From the NCBI GenBank assembly GCA_023957475.1, contig JAMLHA010000008.1, forward strand, positions 1 to 64,000: DNA of 64,000 bases. Direction: 5' to 3'. The DNA is from Crocinitomicaceae bacterium (GTDB taxonomy: Bacteria > Bacteroidota > Bacteroidia > Flavobacteriales_D > Crocinitomicaceae). Positions 17,591-26,939 of the stretch are shown here, one piece after another. Below the pieces are notes generated by a model. That model was not told the DNA's origin. It saw nothing but the letters and a program-made list of their open reading frames with translations, and ran no database searches. The translations under genes and the position numbers were made by a program. Numbering within the stretch: the first letter of the stretch is position 1; each line of letters starts with the position of its first letter.

Positions 17591-18229
17591 ATGAGGTACT
17601 ATTTTGTCCTAGTAATCTTTTGGATAGCCTCCTTTTGGACGTATTCTCAAGAATTAAAAATCAAGAAAAATCAAGGTGGATTGTTTTCCTTTGGGGTTCG
17701 AACAACATCGAGTTTTTTCGGTGATGTAAACTCATTTGGTTTTGGTGGTCAGATGCGTTTACAACTGGCAGATCGCTTAAACACTGAGTGGTTTGGCGAT
17801 TTTACAAGAGGAAATTTGAAAAACAGAGCCAATCGTTCGGATTACCACATCGGTTGGAGTGTCATGTATTATTTTACAAACAAGGTTGCGCCTCCTGTAA
17901 AACCCTACATCATTGCTGGTCACTGTTTTGACAGAACGGTAATCACTGATAATTTAGATAAAACGCATAGTGTGGTTAAAAATAGCTCTGCCATCCAAGC
18001 AGGAGCAGGGGTTCATTTTAATTTGACAGAAAGACTGGATATTACACTCATTGCCCAATACATGTTTCACTTAGGAAAAGATGTACACGCACATATCAAT
18101 GACGATGGCGATTTGCATTTGGAAACACACAAAGGAACAGGTATAGAAGGTCACTTGTTGTTAAATTTAGGTATTAATTATAAAATCGCTGACTTATGGT
18201 ATGGTGGGAAAAAGAAAGAAAGAAAATAA
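17591..18229 (+). CDS. Small outer-membrane beta-barrel protein
   Basis: 212 aa with a signal peptide (MRYYFVLVIFWIASFWTYSQ). The rest is alternating beta-strand sequence typical of an OmpW/PorT-like 8-strand barrel (GGLFSFGVRTTSSFFGDVNSFGFGGQMRLQLADRLNTEWFGDF, YHIGWSVMYYFTN, GAGVHFNLTERLDITLIAQYMFHLG). It overlaps the next gene by 34 bp, so the two are co-translated and probably act together in the envelope. No ligand evidence; His and Asp residues (HLGKDVHAHINDDGDLHLETH) near the C-terminus are notable. Confidence 0.78.
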   Translation: MRYYFVLVIFWIASFWTYSQELKIKKNQGGLFSFGVRTTSSFFGDVNSFGFGGQMRLQLADRLNTEWFGDFTRGNLKNRANRSDYHIGWSVMYYFTNKVAPPVKPYIIAGHCFDRTVITDNLDKTHSVVKNSSAIQAGAGVHFNLTERLDITLIAQYMFHLGKDVHAHINDDGDLHLETHKGTGIEGHLLLNLGINYKIADLWYGGKKKERK

Positions 18230-18789
18230 TTAGTGGGCTAATTGTTTTACTTATAGGGTTCAATTCTTTTGGTCAAAAGGAATTGTATATAAATCCAGGT
18301 TTGTTAAGTGCTTCTGGTACTCTTTCTCCTGCTATTATGTTGAACAGAAAGGAGGTGAATTATTACATCAGTGGTTTTTTTGAAGGAAAAATAACCAAAC
18401 ACTTTAGTATTCGCGGAGATGGTTATTACATGTTGGGGAATGCACCAACCAAGTTTTTGAAAAATAAATTCAGCACCTATATTGGAATTCAATACGGATA
18501 TTCTTTTGGTAATTTTGAGTTGCACACTGGTATTGCACCTGGTTTTGGTTTGATGCAATCAAATGTGAATACTTCCATCAATGAATTTTTTCCTTCGGTA
18601 CAATTAAATGCTGGAGCACGATATTATGTGTGGAAATATTTTCATTTTGCAGCCAATTTCCTTTATACACATGCTCAAATGCACAATTTGAATCAAGTAA
18701 ATGGCATGGTGGATGAGTTTGTTATCTCTGTAGGATTAGGGTTTAATTTTCAAGTGCTTAAGAAGTATAGAAACCAAAAACAGGAATAA
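18196..18789 (+). CDS. Outer-membrane beta-barrel-like protein, second of pair
   Basis: 197 aa starting at an ATG inside the preceding gene. After a basic start (MVWWEKERKKI) comes a signal-like helix (ISGLIVLLIGFNSFGQ), then aromatic alternating strands (EVNYYISGFFEGKITKHFSIRGDGYYMLG, TYIGIQYGYSFGNFELHTGIAPGFGLM, ARYYVWKYFHFAANFLYTHAQMH) ending in FVISVGLGFNFQVLKKY. Barrel-type outer-membrane protein; function unknown. The tight overlap with the upstream barrel gene suggests a co-regulated pair. Confidence 0.75.
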   Translation: MVWWEKERKKIISGLIVLLIGFNSFGQKELYINPGLLSASGTLSPAIMLNRKEVNYYISGFFEGKITKHFSIRGDGYYMLGNAPTKFLKNKFSTYIGIQYGYSFGNFELHTGIAPGFGLMQSNVNTSINEFFPSVQLNAGARYYVWKYFHFAANFLYTHAQMHNLNQVNGMVDEFVISVGLGFNFQVLKKYRNQKQE

Positions 18790-18958
18790 TTTATAATGAA
18801 GATTCTATAATTTCCCTCTTTCTCTCTTTGCGATGCGTTTGTCAAAAGGAGGGATGGAAAGAATATGTGAACGTCACATAGAACGATTTGTAATTATTTT
18901 TACATTTGTAAAATAAGATATGATTAGATCAGACAATTGTAAAAGGATTTAAAACTAA

Positions 18959-19753
18959 ATGAAAAATAGACTTCAAATAATACCAACAGATTTACTTCCC
19001 ACCTATTTGGAGCAAATACCAACAAAATTGCAATTGAATTTTGATGCTTTAAAAGAAGCTGAAATCTCAACAGATACATTTAGTTTTTATACTTCAGTTT
19101 CGGCAATGGCTTCAAGCAAAATAGAAGGTGAATCAATGGAGGTTGATAGTTACATTAAGTACAAAATGCTGAATATCGAATCTTTACAAGATTTAGTAGA
19201 AAAACCAAACGATTTATACAATGCCTATTTGTTTGCACAAAAAAATGAGCTCAACGAACAAAATTTTTTAGAAGCTCATAAAATACTTTCAGCACATTTA
19301 CTAGAATCCAATAAAAGAGGAGTTTGCAGAACTGGTAATATGGTAGTTATGGAACACAACACATACCGTATTCAGTATGAAGCTGCTATGGGGGATAAAG
19401 TAAAATCTTTATTTGCAAAACTTTGGAAAGATATTGAACAGTTGAAAAATGAAAAATTAAGTATTGAAGAAACGTTTTTTTATGCTTCATTTATTCATCT
19501 TGTTTTTGTAAACATTCATCCTTTTGAAGATGGAAATGGAAGAGCAGGGAGATTGTTGGAAAAATGGTTTTTAGCCCAACTACTTGGAGAAAAAGCTTGG
19601 TATCTACAAAGTGAATTATACTACTATCAAAATATTAACAACTATTACAAAAATCTCAATAAACTTGGAATTTTTTACGACCAGCTGAACTATGCAGAAG
19701 CATTACCGTTTTTGCTTATGTTACCTAAGGCTTTGTTTATTGTTCAAAAATGA
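18959..19753 (+). CDS. Fic-domain protein (AMPylator-type), with N-terminal inhibitory helix
   Basis: 264 aa. The Fic motif HPFEDGNGRAGRLLEKW matches HPFxxGNGRxxR exactly (residues ~186-196), so the catalytic His and the ATP-binding Arg residues are present. An N-terminal SSKIEGE matches the (S/T)xxxE(G/N) inhibitory helix of class II Fic proteins, which holds the enzyme off until released. Fic enzymes transfer AMP to target hydroxyls. No antitoxin-like partner gene is adjacent, and a separate one is not needed in class II proteins. Target unknown. Confidence 0.92.
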   Translation: MKNRLQIIPTDLLPTYLEQIPTKLQLNFDALKEAEISTDTFSFYTSVSAMASSKIEGESMEVDSYIKYKMLNIESLQDLVEKPNDLYNAYLFAQKNELNEQNFLEAHKILSAHLLESNKRGVCRTGNMVVMEHNTYRIQYEAAMGDKVKSLFAKLWKDIEQLKNEKLSIEETFFYASFIHLVFVNIHPFEDGNGRAGRLLEKWFLAQLLGEKAWYLQSELYYYQNINNYYKNLNKLGIFYDQLNYAEALPFLLMLPKALFIVQK

Positions 19754-19908
19754 ATAAACTTACTATAGTTAATTCAAAAAAAATCAAACATATTTATTTA
19801 ACCCACTATTAAAATAATAATAGAAACACTTAAACTCACACATCCCAAAAATTTGCTATTTGCACACTATATTAACCTTTTATCATTTTTTAAGAGACAT
19901 CAATTAGA

Positions 19909-19916
19909 TATTTTTG
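19909..19916 (+). promoter_or_regulatory. -7 box (TATTTTTG) for the M1 aminopeptidase
   Basis: TATTTTTG fits TAnnTTTG and overlaps the TTG at 19914 that opens the longest frame. This supports the ATG at 19935 as start. Confidence 0.5.
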
Positions 19917-19934
19917 CATTTTTGTAAAAAATAT

Positions 19935-22490
19935 ATGAACATGAAAATATCCTATCTGTTAGTTGCTCTTCTTTTTGTGGTGTCGTGTGGAACAAAAAAA
20001 TCCAATAGTACAGCCTCAAACGCACCTGTTAGCGAAATAAAATCAAGTAGCGAAAGCCTTACAGAAGTTGATGAAACGCCAACTGTGCCAGAAGTTTATC
20101 AAGCATCTAAAACAATGTTAATGGATTTAATTCACACCAAATTAGAATTAAAACCAGATTGGGAAAAAGCGTATTTATACGGTGTTGCTACTATTACAGC
20201 CAAACCACATTTTTATTCATCTGATAGCTTGATTTTGGATGCAAAAGGAATGACAATCAATTCGGTAAAGTTGAATGGTAAAGAGTTGAAATACAATTAT
20301 GCGGACGATAAATTGAAAATTACGTTAGATAAAATCTACAGTAGAAATGACCAATATACCGTAGTGATTGACTATGTTTCTAGACCAAATGAAAGAGAAA
20401 CAGGAGGAAGTGCGGCAATTTCATCCGACAAAGGACTTTACTTCATAAACAACGATGGTTCGGATAAAAACAAAATGCCTCAAATTTGGACTCAAGGAGA
20501 AACAGAATCGAATTCGGTATGGTTTCCAACTATTGAAGCAACCAATCAAAAGTCTTCCCAAGAAGTTTATTTGACCGTTGCAGATAAATACGTTACGCTT
20601 TCCAATGGTAAATTAGTTAGCAGTAAGAAAAATTCAGACGGAACACGCACCGATTATTGGAAACAAGAACTGCCACATGCTCCATACTTGTTCATGATTG
20701 CTGTTGGAGAATTTAAAATTGTAAAAGACAGTTATACACGCAACGATGGAAAGAAAATAGATGTTTTCTATTACGTTGAACCAGAATGGGAAAAATATGC
20801 TCAAGGCATCTTTGGAAAAACACCTGAAATGATTGGCTATTTCTCAAAATTGTTAAACTACGAATATCCATGGGATAAATACCATCAAATTGTAGTGCGT
20901 GATTACGTTTCTGGAGCAATGGAAAATACAGGAGCAGTTGTTTTTGGTGATTTCACTTATGCAACTGATAGAGAATTGTTAGATGCAAACAGTGAATCAA
21001 TTATCGCACACGAGTTATTCCACCACTGGTTTGGTGATTTGGTAACGTGTGAATCTTGGTCAAATCTACCATTAAATGAATCGTTTGCTAACTATTCGCA
21101 ATATTTATGGGATGAATACAAATATGGTGTTCAAGAAGCGGATTATAATGCAGAGATCGAAGCAAAAGGTTATATGCAGTCTGCTCAAGCACAAGGATAC
21201 CACGATTTAATTTGGTTTACCTATGAAAACAGAGAAGAAATGTTTGATGGGCACTCGTACAACAAAGGTGGTAGAATCCTGCACATGCTGAGAAATTACG
21301 TTGGAGATGAAGCTTTCTTTAAATCATTGAATCGTTATTTGACTGTTAATCAATTTAAATCTGCTGAATTTCACCAATTGCGTATTGCATTTGAAGAAGT
21401 AACAGGAGAAGATTTAAACTGGTTTTTTAACCAATGGTTTACTGGCTCAGGTCACCCAACATTGAGCATTAGTCAACGAATGGAAGGTAACGAAGTTGTG
21501 CTTTCAATTTCACAAAAACAAAATTTAAAGAAGTTTCCTCTTTTTAGACTTCCTATACAAGTTGCAGTTGTGGACGATAACGGTAAAAACATCTACAAAG
21601 TTGTTGTGGACAAGCTTGAAAATGAGTTCCGTTTTCCAGTAAAAGGCACATTGAAAACAGTAATTCCAGATTACCAAGAAGCGTTATTGGCTGTTGTTAA
21701 TGAAACCAAGGATGCTTCTCAGTTTATCGAACAATACTACCAATCTGAAAAATGGAGAACACGCAACAGAGCATTGAATTTAGGAACAAAGAAAATTGAC
21801 GAAGCATCATCTAAGTTGATTTTGGATTGTTTGAATGATCCTTTCTGGGGTATTAGAAGTATAGCAATCGACAAGGCGGCTCGTTTGAAAGAAGGAAACA
21901 GAGAAAAAGCAGCCGCTATCATTAAAGAATTGGCTGTAAACGATCCGTCATCATCTGTTCGAGCAAAAGCGATTAATTTTATAAGTAGAGCTGGGTTAGA
22001 AGGTGCAGAAGCAATTTTTACAAACGCATTTAAAGATTCATCTTATAGTGTTGTTGCAGCTACTCTGAATGCATTGAGTGAGTTAAACCCTGAGTTGGCT
22101 TTAAAGCATGCGGAACAGCTTGAAAAGGAAGCAGATGCTCCAACAATATTGCTTACTATTGGTAGTTTATATGCAAATACTGGTGATTCAAATAAATTCG
22201 ATTTTTTCAAGGAAAACTTAACAAATGGAAAAGCGACAGGTTTTGATGAATTGGGATTGATGAATACGTTTACTAGTTATGTTGCTGTACTTAATACAGA
22301 ATTGATAGAAAAAGCCATTCCTGTTTATGAATACTTAAAAGAAAATGGCGGAACATACACCAAAATGTTTATCCCACAAAATATTAATTACATTTTAAGT
22401 ACCATTAAACAGCGTATTGATGGCACAAAAGACCAAGTTGAAGTAGTTAAATTGAAAGATATCGAAGCAAAATATACCAAATTACTGTAG
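19935..22490 (+). CDS. M1 family metallo-aminopeptidase, lipoprotein
   Basis: 851 aa from the ATG at 19935. The N-terminus MNMKISYLLVALLFVVSCGTKK carries a lipobox, so the protein is membrane-anchored outside the cytoplasm. The zinc site is HELFHHWFGD with the third ligand Glu in NESFANY 19 residues on. The exopeptidase motif reads GAMENTGAVVF (GxMEN). The C-terminal third is helical with HEAT-like repeats. It cleaves N-terminal residues of periplasmic peptides. Monocistronic, closed by a perfect hairpin right after the stop. Confidence 0.95.
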   Translation: MNMKISYLLVALLFVVSCGTKKSNSTASNAPVSEIKSSSESLTEVDETPTVPEVYQASKTMLMDLIHTKLELKPDWEKAYLYGVATITAKPHFYSSDSLILDAKGMTINSVKLNGKELKYNYADDKLKITLDKIYSRNDQYTVVIDYVSRPNERETGGSAAISSDKGLYFINNDGSDKNKMPQIWTQGETESNSVWFPTIEATNQKSSQEVYLTVADKYVTLSNGKLVSSKKNSDGTRTDYWKQELPHAPYLFMIAVGEFKIVKDSYTRNDGKKIDVFYYVEPEWEKYAQGIFGKTPEMIGYFSKLLNYEYPWDKYHQIVVRDYVSGAMENTGAVVFGDFTYATDRELLDANSESIIAHELFHHWFGDLVTCESWSNLPLNESFANYSQYLWDEYKYGVQEADYNAEIEAKGYMQSAQAQGYHDLIWFTYENREEMFDGHSYNKGGRILHMLRNYVGDEAFFKSLNRYLTVNQFKSAEFHQLRIAFEEVTGEDLNWFFNQWFTGSGHPTLSISQRMEGNEVVLSISQKQNLKKFPLFRLPIQVAVVDDNGKNIYKVVVDKLENEFRFPVKGTLKTVIPDYQEALLAVVNETKDASQFIEQYYQSEKWRTRNRALNLGTKKIDEASSKLILDCLNDPFWGIRSIAIDKAARLKEGNREKAAAIIKELAVNDPSSSVRAKAINFISRAGLEGAEAIFTNAFKDSSYSVVAATLNALSELNPELALKHAEQLEKEADAPTILLTIGSLYANTGDSNKFDFFKENLTNGKATGFDELGLMNTFTSYVAVLNTELIEKAIPVYEYLKENGGTYTKMFIPQNINYILSTIKQRIDGTKDQVEVVKLKDIEAKYTKLL

Positions 22491-22510
22491 GGATTCGATT
22501 TATCGAATCC
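22491..22510 (+). terminator. Perfect hairpin directly after the M1 gene
   Basis: GGATTCGATTTATCGAATCC is an 8-bp perfect stem with a 4-nt loop that begins at the base after the stop codon. It lacks a T run, so it may act as a 3' stabiliser rather than an intrinsic terminator. Short ATCGATTTGTTA repeats follow. Confidence 0.5.
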
Positions 22511-22646
22511 GTTCTAAAAATTTGATAAAATCGATTTGTTAATATCGATTTGTTAAAAAGGTTGATTTATCGATTTTTTTAAATGATTAAAAGATAAATG
22601 ACCTACATCGTTCAAATTATCAAATTACGTTTAAGTAGTTTGATAA

Positions 22647-22679
22647 TTTGAATTACCTTTGACAGAATTATTATCTTCG
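22647..22679 (+). promoter_or_regulatory. Promoter of the gldA-like gene (TTTG - 21 nt - TATCTTCG)
   Basis: A TTTG -33 element at 22647 is followed by 21 nt and TATCTTCG at 22672, a one-base deviation from TAnnTTTG. The ATG is 20 bp further. A second box, TACCTTTG, lies at 22654. Confidence 0.45.
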
Positions 22680-22698
22680 CACAATCAAAATAAGACAC

Positions 22699-23604
22699 AT
22701 GTCTATTGAAGTAAAAAATTTAGTGAAATATTACGGTGATCAAGCGGCAGTAAAAAACGCCTCGTTTACCGTTCATTCTGGTGAAATCGTTGGGTTTTTA
22801 GGCCCAAACGGCGCAGGTAAATCTACAACCATGAAAATCATAACAGGATACATTCCTGCAAGTGATGGCGAAGTAAAGGTTTGTGGAATACCTGTAGATG
22901 TGGATTCATTAGAAACCAGAAAAAAGATTGGCTATTTACCGGAGCACAATCCGCTGTATTTAGACATGTATGTGAAAGAATATTTGGAATTTGTTGGAAG
23001 CATCTACAAAATAAAAAACATTCGTGAACGAGTGGAAGAAATGATTAAAGCTGTTGGTTTAGAGGTGGAACAAAACAAAAAAATCGGTATGTTATCCAAA
23101 GGATACCGCCAACGTGTTGGATTAGCAGCAGCAATTATTCACGATCCAGAGGTGTTGATTTTAGACGAGCCAACATCGGGACTTGACCCAAATCAATTGG
23201 TAGAAATACGTGACTTGATTAAGAATATTGGAAAAAGCAAAACCGTTATGCTATCTACCCACATCATGCAAGAGGTAGAAGCTATTTGTGATCGTGTTGT
23301 GATTATTAATAAAGGAGAAATTGTTGCCGATAATAAAGCCTCAGAATTGCAGAAACAACAAGCATTTCAAACCGTTCATGTTGAATTTGAGGCTGTTGTA
23401 AGTAAAGCAGATTTATTAAAAATCCCTCATGTTCAAAAAGTAGAACAAGTGAAAGAAGGTTGGTTGCTAGAAACAACCGAAAGCATTGATTTAAGAAGAG
23501 TTATTTCTAAATATGCGACAGAAAAAGATTGGTTAACACTTACGTTAAAAATAGAAGAACGTTCGTTGGAAGAAGTGTTTAAGGAATTGACCAAAGGAAA
23601 ATAA
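22699..23604 (+). CDS. gldA: Gliding-motility-type ABC transporter ATP-binding protein GldA
   Basis: 301 aa. Walker A GPNGAGKST, Q-loop region near LPEHNPLY, signature LSKGYRQRVGLA, Walker B VLILDEP, and the H-loop STHI are all present. The wording IGYLPEHNPLYLDMYVKEYLEFVGSIYKI and the C-terminal ~80-residue extension match the GldA group, which works with GldF and GldG permeases. Those two genes are not adjacent, so they would have to be elsewhere. A generic ABC-2-type ATPase is the alternative. Confidence 0.82.
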   Translation: MSIEVKNLVKYYGDQAAVKNASFTVHSGEIVGFLGPNGAGKSTTMKIITGYIPASDGEVKVCGIPVDVDSLETRKKIGYLPEHNPLYLDMYVKEYLEFVGSIYKIKNIRERVEEMIKAVGLEVEQNKKIGMLSKGYRQRVGLAAAIIHDPEVLILDEPTSGLDPNQLVEIRDLIKNIGKSKTVMLSTHIMQEVEAICDRVVIINKGEIVADNKASELQKQQAFQTVHVEFEAVVSKADLLKIPHVQKVEQVKEGWLLETTESIDLRRVISKYATEKDWLTLTLKIEERSLEEVFKELTKGK

Positions 23605-23610
23605 CGATTT

Positions 23611-23692
23611 TATCATCTCATCATCAAATCATTCAATCAACGTGTCATCCAGTCATAAAGTCAATTTGTCATCTAGTCATCTAGTCATTTTG
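23611..23692. repeat. Intergenic GTCATCTA-type repeat tract, copy 1
   Basis: A tract built from variants of AGTCATC / TAGTCAT (TCATCTCATCATC, GTCATCCAGTCAT, GTCATCTAGTCATC). Its last 27 nt (23666-23692) are identical to 52318-52344. The final TTTG is the -33 element of the ppa promoter. Confidence 0.7.
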
Positions 23693-23719
23693 AAAAAGAA
23701 TGATTTTGTTTTACATTTG
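23689..23719 (+). promoter_or_regulatory. Canonical Bacteroidota promoter of ppa
   Basis: TTTG at 23689-23692, 19 nt spacer, TACATTTG at 23712-23719: the full -33/-7 consensus. A start site near 23726 would give a leader of about 34 nt. Confidence 0.75.
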
Positions 23720-23759
23720 CAACCAAATTTTAGTGATAACAATTAAAAAATAGAATAAA

Positions 23760-24302
23760 ATGAGTTTTAATGCATGGCACGATGTGTCTTTTGGAGACGA
23801 TGCACCAGAAGTTGTTAGAGGAATTATAGAAATCCCTAAAAATAGCAGAGCAAAATACGAATTAGACAAAGAAACAGGCTTAATCTGCTTAGATAGAGTT
23901 GTTGCTTCTCCAATGTCTTATCCAGCAAATTATGGATTTATTCCTCGCACGTATTGTGACGACAAAGATCCGTTAGATATTTTAGTTTTATCGGATATTG
24001 AAATTGTACCAATGTGTTTAGTTGAAGCTAAAATTATTGGCGTAATGCAAATGATTGATGGTGGTGAGATGGACGATAAAATCATTGCAGTTGCCAAAGG
24101 AGATAAAAACTGGAATCACATCAACGATATTTCGGAGTTAAATCCGCATATTTTAGATGAAATTCGCGTTTTCTTTGAGGATTATAAAAAATTGGAAAAA
24201 AAATCTACCGAAGTGAAAGGGTTTTTAAACAAAGCCGAAGCAATTCGCATTTTCGAACAAAGCGTTGTAGATTACAAAGAAAAAATTGCTGTTAAAGCAT
24301 AA
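23760..24302 (+). CDS. ppa: Inorganic pyrophosphatase
   Basis: 180 aa, soluble family I. Hydrolyses pyrophosphate to two phosphates, pulling biosynthetic reactions forward. Metal and substrate residues are visible in KNSRAKYELDKETG, YPANYGFIPRTYCDDKDPLDILVL (the D(S/D)DPLD signature), MIDGGEMDDKIIAV and FFEDYKKLEKK. Length is normal. Own strong promoter; tyrS follows 77 bp later. Confidence 0.97.
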   Translation: MSFNAWHDVSFGDDAPEVVRGIIEIPKNSRAKYELDKETGLICLDRVVASPMSYPANYGFIPRTYCDDKDPLDILVLSDIEIVPMCLVEAKIIGVMQMIDGGEMDDKIIAVAKGDKNWNHINDISELNPHILDEIRVFFEDYKKLEKKSTEVKGFLNKAEAIRIFEQSVVDYKEKIAVKA

Positions 24303-24379
24303 TTTAGTATAGAAGTAGTAATTATCCGTTTTTCACTGCTGTGAGGAACGGATTTTTAAATGAATTAAACGATTTTAGC

Positions 24380-25669
24380 GTGAAAAATTTCATTCAAGAA
24401 GTTAGTTGGAGAGGTATGTTGCACGATGTGATGCCGGAAACGGAAGAACATTTAATGGAACAAATGCGAGCAGCTTATGTTGGTATTGATCCAACAGCTG
24501 ATTCTTTACATGTTGGTCACTTAGTTGGCGTGATGTTGTTAAAACACTTTCAAGAAGCAGGTCACAAACCCCTTGCTTTGATAGGAGGGGCAACAGGAAT
24601 GATTGGTGACCCATCAGGGAAATCGAATGAACGCAATTTGTTGGACGAAAAAACATTGCGTCACAACCAAGAATGCATTAAAAAACAATTGTCCAAGTTT
24701 TTAGATTTTGAATCAGCCGCTCCAAATGCCGCAGAGTTGGTAAACAACTACGACTGGATGAAAGAGTTTTCGTTTTTAGATTTTATTCGCGATGTTGGTA
24801 AGCACATTACGGTGAACTACATGATGGCAAAAGATTCTGTCAAAAAACGTTTGAATGGCGAAGCAAGTGACGGAATGAGTTTCACAGAATTTACCTACCA
24901 ATTGGTGCAAGGATATGATTTTCTTCACCTTTATAGAACAAAAAACTGTACACTTCAAATGGGTGGTTCTGATCAATGGGGAAATATCACTACAGGAACA
25001 GAGTTGATTCGTAGAATTGGAGGGGGTAAGGCATTTGCGCTCACTTGTCCATTGATAACCAAAGCAGATGGCACAAAATTTGGTAAATCCGAAAAAGGAA
25101 ACATTTGGTTGGACGAAGAGAAAACCACGCCGTATGAATTTTATCAATTTTGGTTAAACACATCGGATGAAGATGCTGAAAAATACATCAAAATCTTTAC
25201 GTTTAGAACACAAAATGAAATTGATGCGTTGATTGCCGAACATCGAGAAATGCCTCATTTACGCGCATTGCAAAAAGCATTAGCAGAAGATTTGACAACA
25301 ACTGTGCACAGCGAACAGGCGTTAAAAACAGCCATAGCAGCTTCCAATATTCTTTTTGGCAAATCAACATCAGACGACTTAAAAGAACTTTCAGAACGTG
25401 ATTTCTTTGCTGTTTTTTCTGGCGTACCACAAGCTAAAATAACTAAAGAAGAATTCAAATCATTGGGAATTGTTGATGCTTTAGCTGGAAAAACAGGCTT
25501 CTTATCTTCCAATGGCGAAGCAAAACGTGAATTAAAAGCAAATGCAATCGCTGTTAACAAAGAAAAAGTGGATGAAAACTTTGTGTTTGCTACAGAACAT
25601 TTGATTAATGGCAAGTACATTTTGTTAGGAAAAGGAAAGAAAAATAATTATATTTTGATTGTTGAGTAA
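24380..25669 (+). CDS. tyrS: Tyrosyl-tRNA synthetase
   Basis: 429 aa from the GTG at 24380. The frame opens further up at a GTG (24341), but the family N-terminus ([24 protein letters not shown]) starts right after the GTG at 24380. Charges tRNA-Tyr. Class I marks: [20 protein letters not shown] (HIGH as HVGH), [25 protein letters not shown] for tyrosine binding, and KFGKS for KMSKS. The C-terminal S4-like RNA-binding domain is present ([24 protein letters not shown]...[16 protein letters not shown]). Confidence 0.95.
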   Translation: MKNFIQEVSWRGMLHDVMPETEEHLMEQMRAAYVGIDPTADSLHVGHLVGVMLLKHFQEAGHKPLALIGGATGMIGDPSGKSNERNLLDEKTLRHNQECIKKQLSKFLDFESAAPNAAELVNNYDWMKEFSFLDFIRDVGKHITVNYMMAKDSVKKRLNGEASDGMSFTEFTYQLVQGYDFLHLYRTKNCTLQMGGSDQWGNITTGTELIRRIGGGKAFALTCPLITKADGTKFGKSEKGNIWLDEEKTTPYEFYQFWLNTSDEDAEKYIKIFTFRTQNEIDALIAEHREMPHLRALQKALAEDLTTTVHSEQALKTAIAASNILFGKSTSDDLKELSERDFFAVFSGVPQAKITKEEFKSLGIVDALAGKTGFLSSNGEAKRELKANAIAVNKEKVDENFVFATEHLINGKYILLGKGKKNNYILIVE

Positions 25670-25762
25670 TTTCAATTGTTACTTCAATCATAAAAAAATG
25701 TTAAATAGTGTAGGTTTCACAAAAAATGCGTATATTAGTACCATAAATTAAAACTAAAAATC

Positions 25763-25981
25763 ATGAAAAAATTAGCTTTAGCTTTAACATTAGTGTTCGC
25801 AACAGGATACATTACGAATGCTGTTTATGCAGCAAATTCTTCAACTTACACAGTTTTCCAAAACGGTGATAAAGACAAGAAAAAAAGTAACAATAAGAAA
25901 TCTTGTTCAAGTGAAAGTGCACAAAAATCTTGCTCAGGACAATCAAGCCAAAAGTCTTGTTGTTCTTCTGAAAAGAAATAA
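25763..25981 (+). CDS. Small secreted Cys/Ser/Lys-rich peptide
   Basis: 72 aa. A clear signal peptide (MKKLALALTLVFATGYITNAVYA) leaves a mature peptide of about 49 residues: NSSTYTVFQNGDKDKKK, then a low-complexity tail of SC, QKSCSGQ, QKSCCSS blocks. The tail has five Cys after residue 45 and many Lys. No family recognised. Such tails could bind metal or become disulfide-crosslinked in the periplasm (inference). A strong terminator follows 23 bp after the stop, so it is a single-gene transcript. Confidence 0.75.
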   Translation: MKKLALALTLVFATGYITNAVYAANSSTYTVFQNGDKDKKKSNNKKSCSSESAQKSCSGQSSQKSCCSSEKK

Positions 25982-26004
25982 GAACGAATTAATTCTTTTA
26001 TAAG

Positions 26005-26026
26005 ACCACCAATAGGTGGTTTTTTT
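26005..26026 (+). terminator. Rho-independent terminator of the small Cys-rich gene
   Basis: ACCACC-AATA-GGTGGT followed by a T run. It lies between the small peptide gene and the ABC gene and rules out the upstream starts of the latter. Confidence 0.85.
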
Positions 26027-26036
26027 GTTTTTACTT

Positions 26037-26939
26037 ATGGAAAAAGTTCTAGAAATTTCAAATCTTACGAAGAAGTATAAAAATCTGACAGCTGTTAATG
26101 ATTTAAACCTATCAGTAGAAAAAGGAAATATCTATGGTTTGTTGGGGCCTAATGGTTCTGGAAAATCAACAACGTTGGGAGTTATTTTGAACGTTGTTAA
26201 TGCAACAGCAGGTTCTTGGAAATGGTTCAATGAAGAACCAACTACCGATTCATTAAAGCGAATTGGAGCAATTATTGAACGACCTAATTTTTATCCTTAC
26301 CTATCGGCAGAGAAGAATTTGCAAATAGTGGCAAAAATTAAAGGAGTTTCTCCTACCAAAATCGATGAAAAATTAGCCTTAGTTGGATTAATTGAGCGTA
26401 AAAACGATAAGTTTAGTACTTTTTCATTGGGAATGAAGCAACGCTTGGCTATTGCTGCCGCCTTGTTAAACGACCCAGAAGTGCTTATTTTAGATGAACC
26501 AACAAACGGTTTAGATCCGCAAGGAATCATCCAAATTCGCGAATTAATAATGAAAATTGCGGAATTGGGCACAACGATTATATTGGCAAGTCACCTGTTG
26601 GATGAGGTAGAAAAAGTTTGCTCTCATGTCATCATCTTGGAAAGAGGTAAAACCCTTTACAGTGGAAAAGTAGATGAAATGACATCGGATTTTGGCTATG
26701 TTGAAATTGGTGCAAAAAATGAACATCAACTAAAAGAAATGTTGGAAACTGTGCCGTATTTTGAAAAAATAGTGTTCGAGAAAACATATTACAAAGCATT
26801 TTTGAAAGAAGATGTTGCAGCAGAGGCAATCAATCAACTTTTATTCGAAAAAGGGATTGTTTTAAACCATTTGGTGAAGAAAAAAGAAAGCTTGGAGCAA
26901 CAATTCTTAGAACTAACTAAAAAACAATACAGCAAATGA
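26037..26939 (+). CDS. ABC transporter ATP-binding protein
   Basis: 300 aa from the ATG at 26037; longer starts fall inside the terminator. Walker A GPNGSGKST, signature FSLGMKQRLAIA, Walker B VLILDEP, D-loop NGLDPQG, H-loop ASHLLDEVE. Belongs to the DrrA/CcmA-like group that drives ABC-2 permeases in export, such as bacitracin-type resistance pumps. It overlaps the permease gene by ATGA, so the two make one transporter. Substrate unknown. Confidence 0.92.
   Translation: MEKVLEISNLTKKYKNLTAVNDLNLSVEKGNIYGLLGPNGSGKSTTLGVILNVVNATAGSWKWFNEEPTTDSLKRIGAIIERPNFYPYLSAEKNLQIVAKIKGVSPTKIDEKLALVGLIERKNDKFSTFSLGMKQRLAIAAALLNDPEVLILDEPTNGLDPQGIIQIRELIMKIAELGTTIILASHLLDEVEKVCSHVIILERGKTLYSGKVDEMTSDFGYVEIGAKNEHQLKEMLETVPYFEKIVFEKTYYKAFLKEDVAAEAINQLLFEKGIVLNHLVKKKESLEQQFLELTKKQYSK

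Noticed and set aside
18959..19753. Fic protein as part of a FicT/FicA toxin-antitoxin pair
   Set aside because: No small antitoxin gene is adjacent, and the protein carries its own N-terminal inhibitory motif SSKIEGE.
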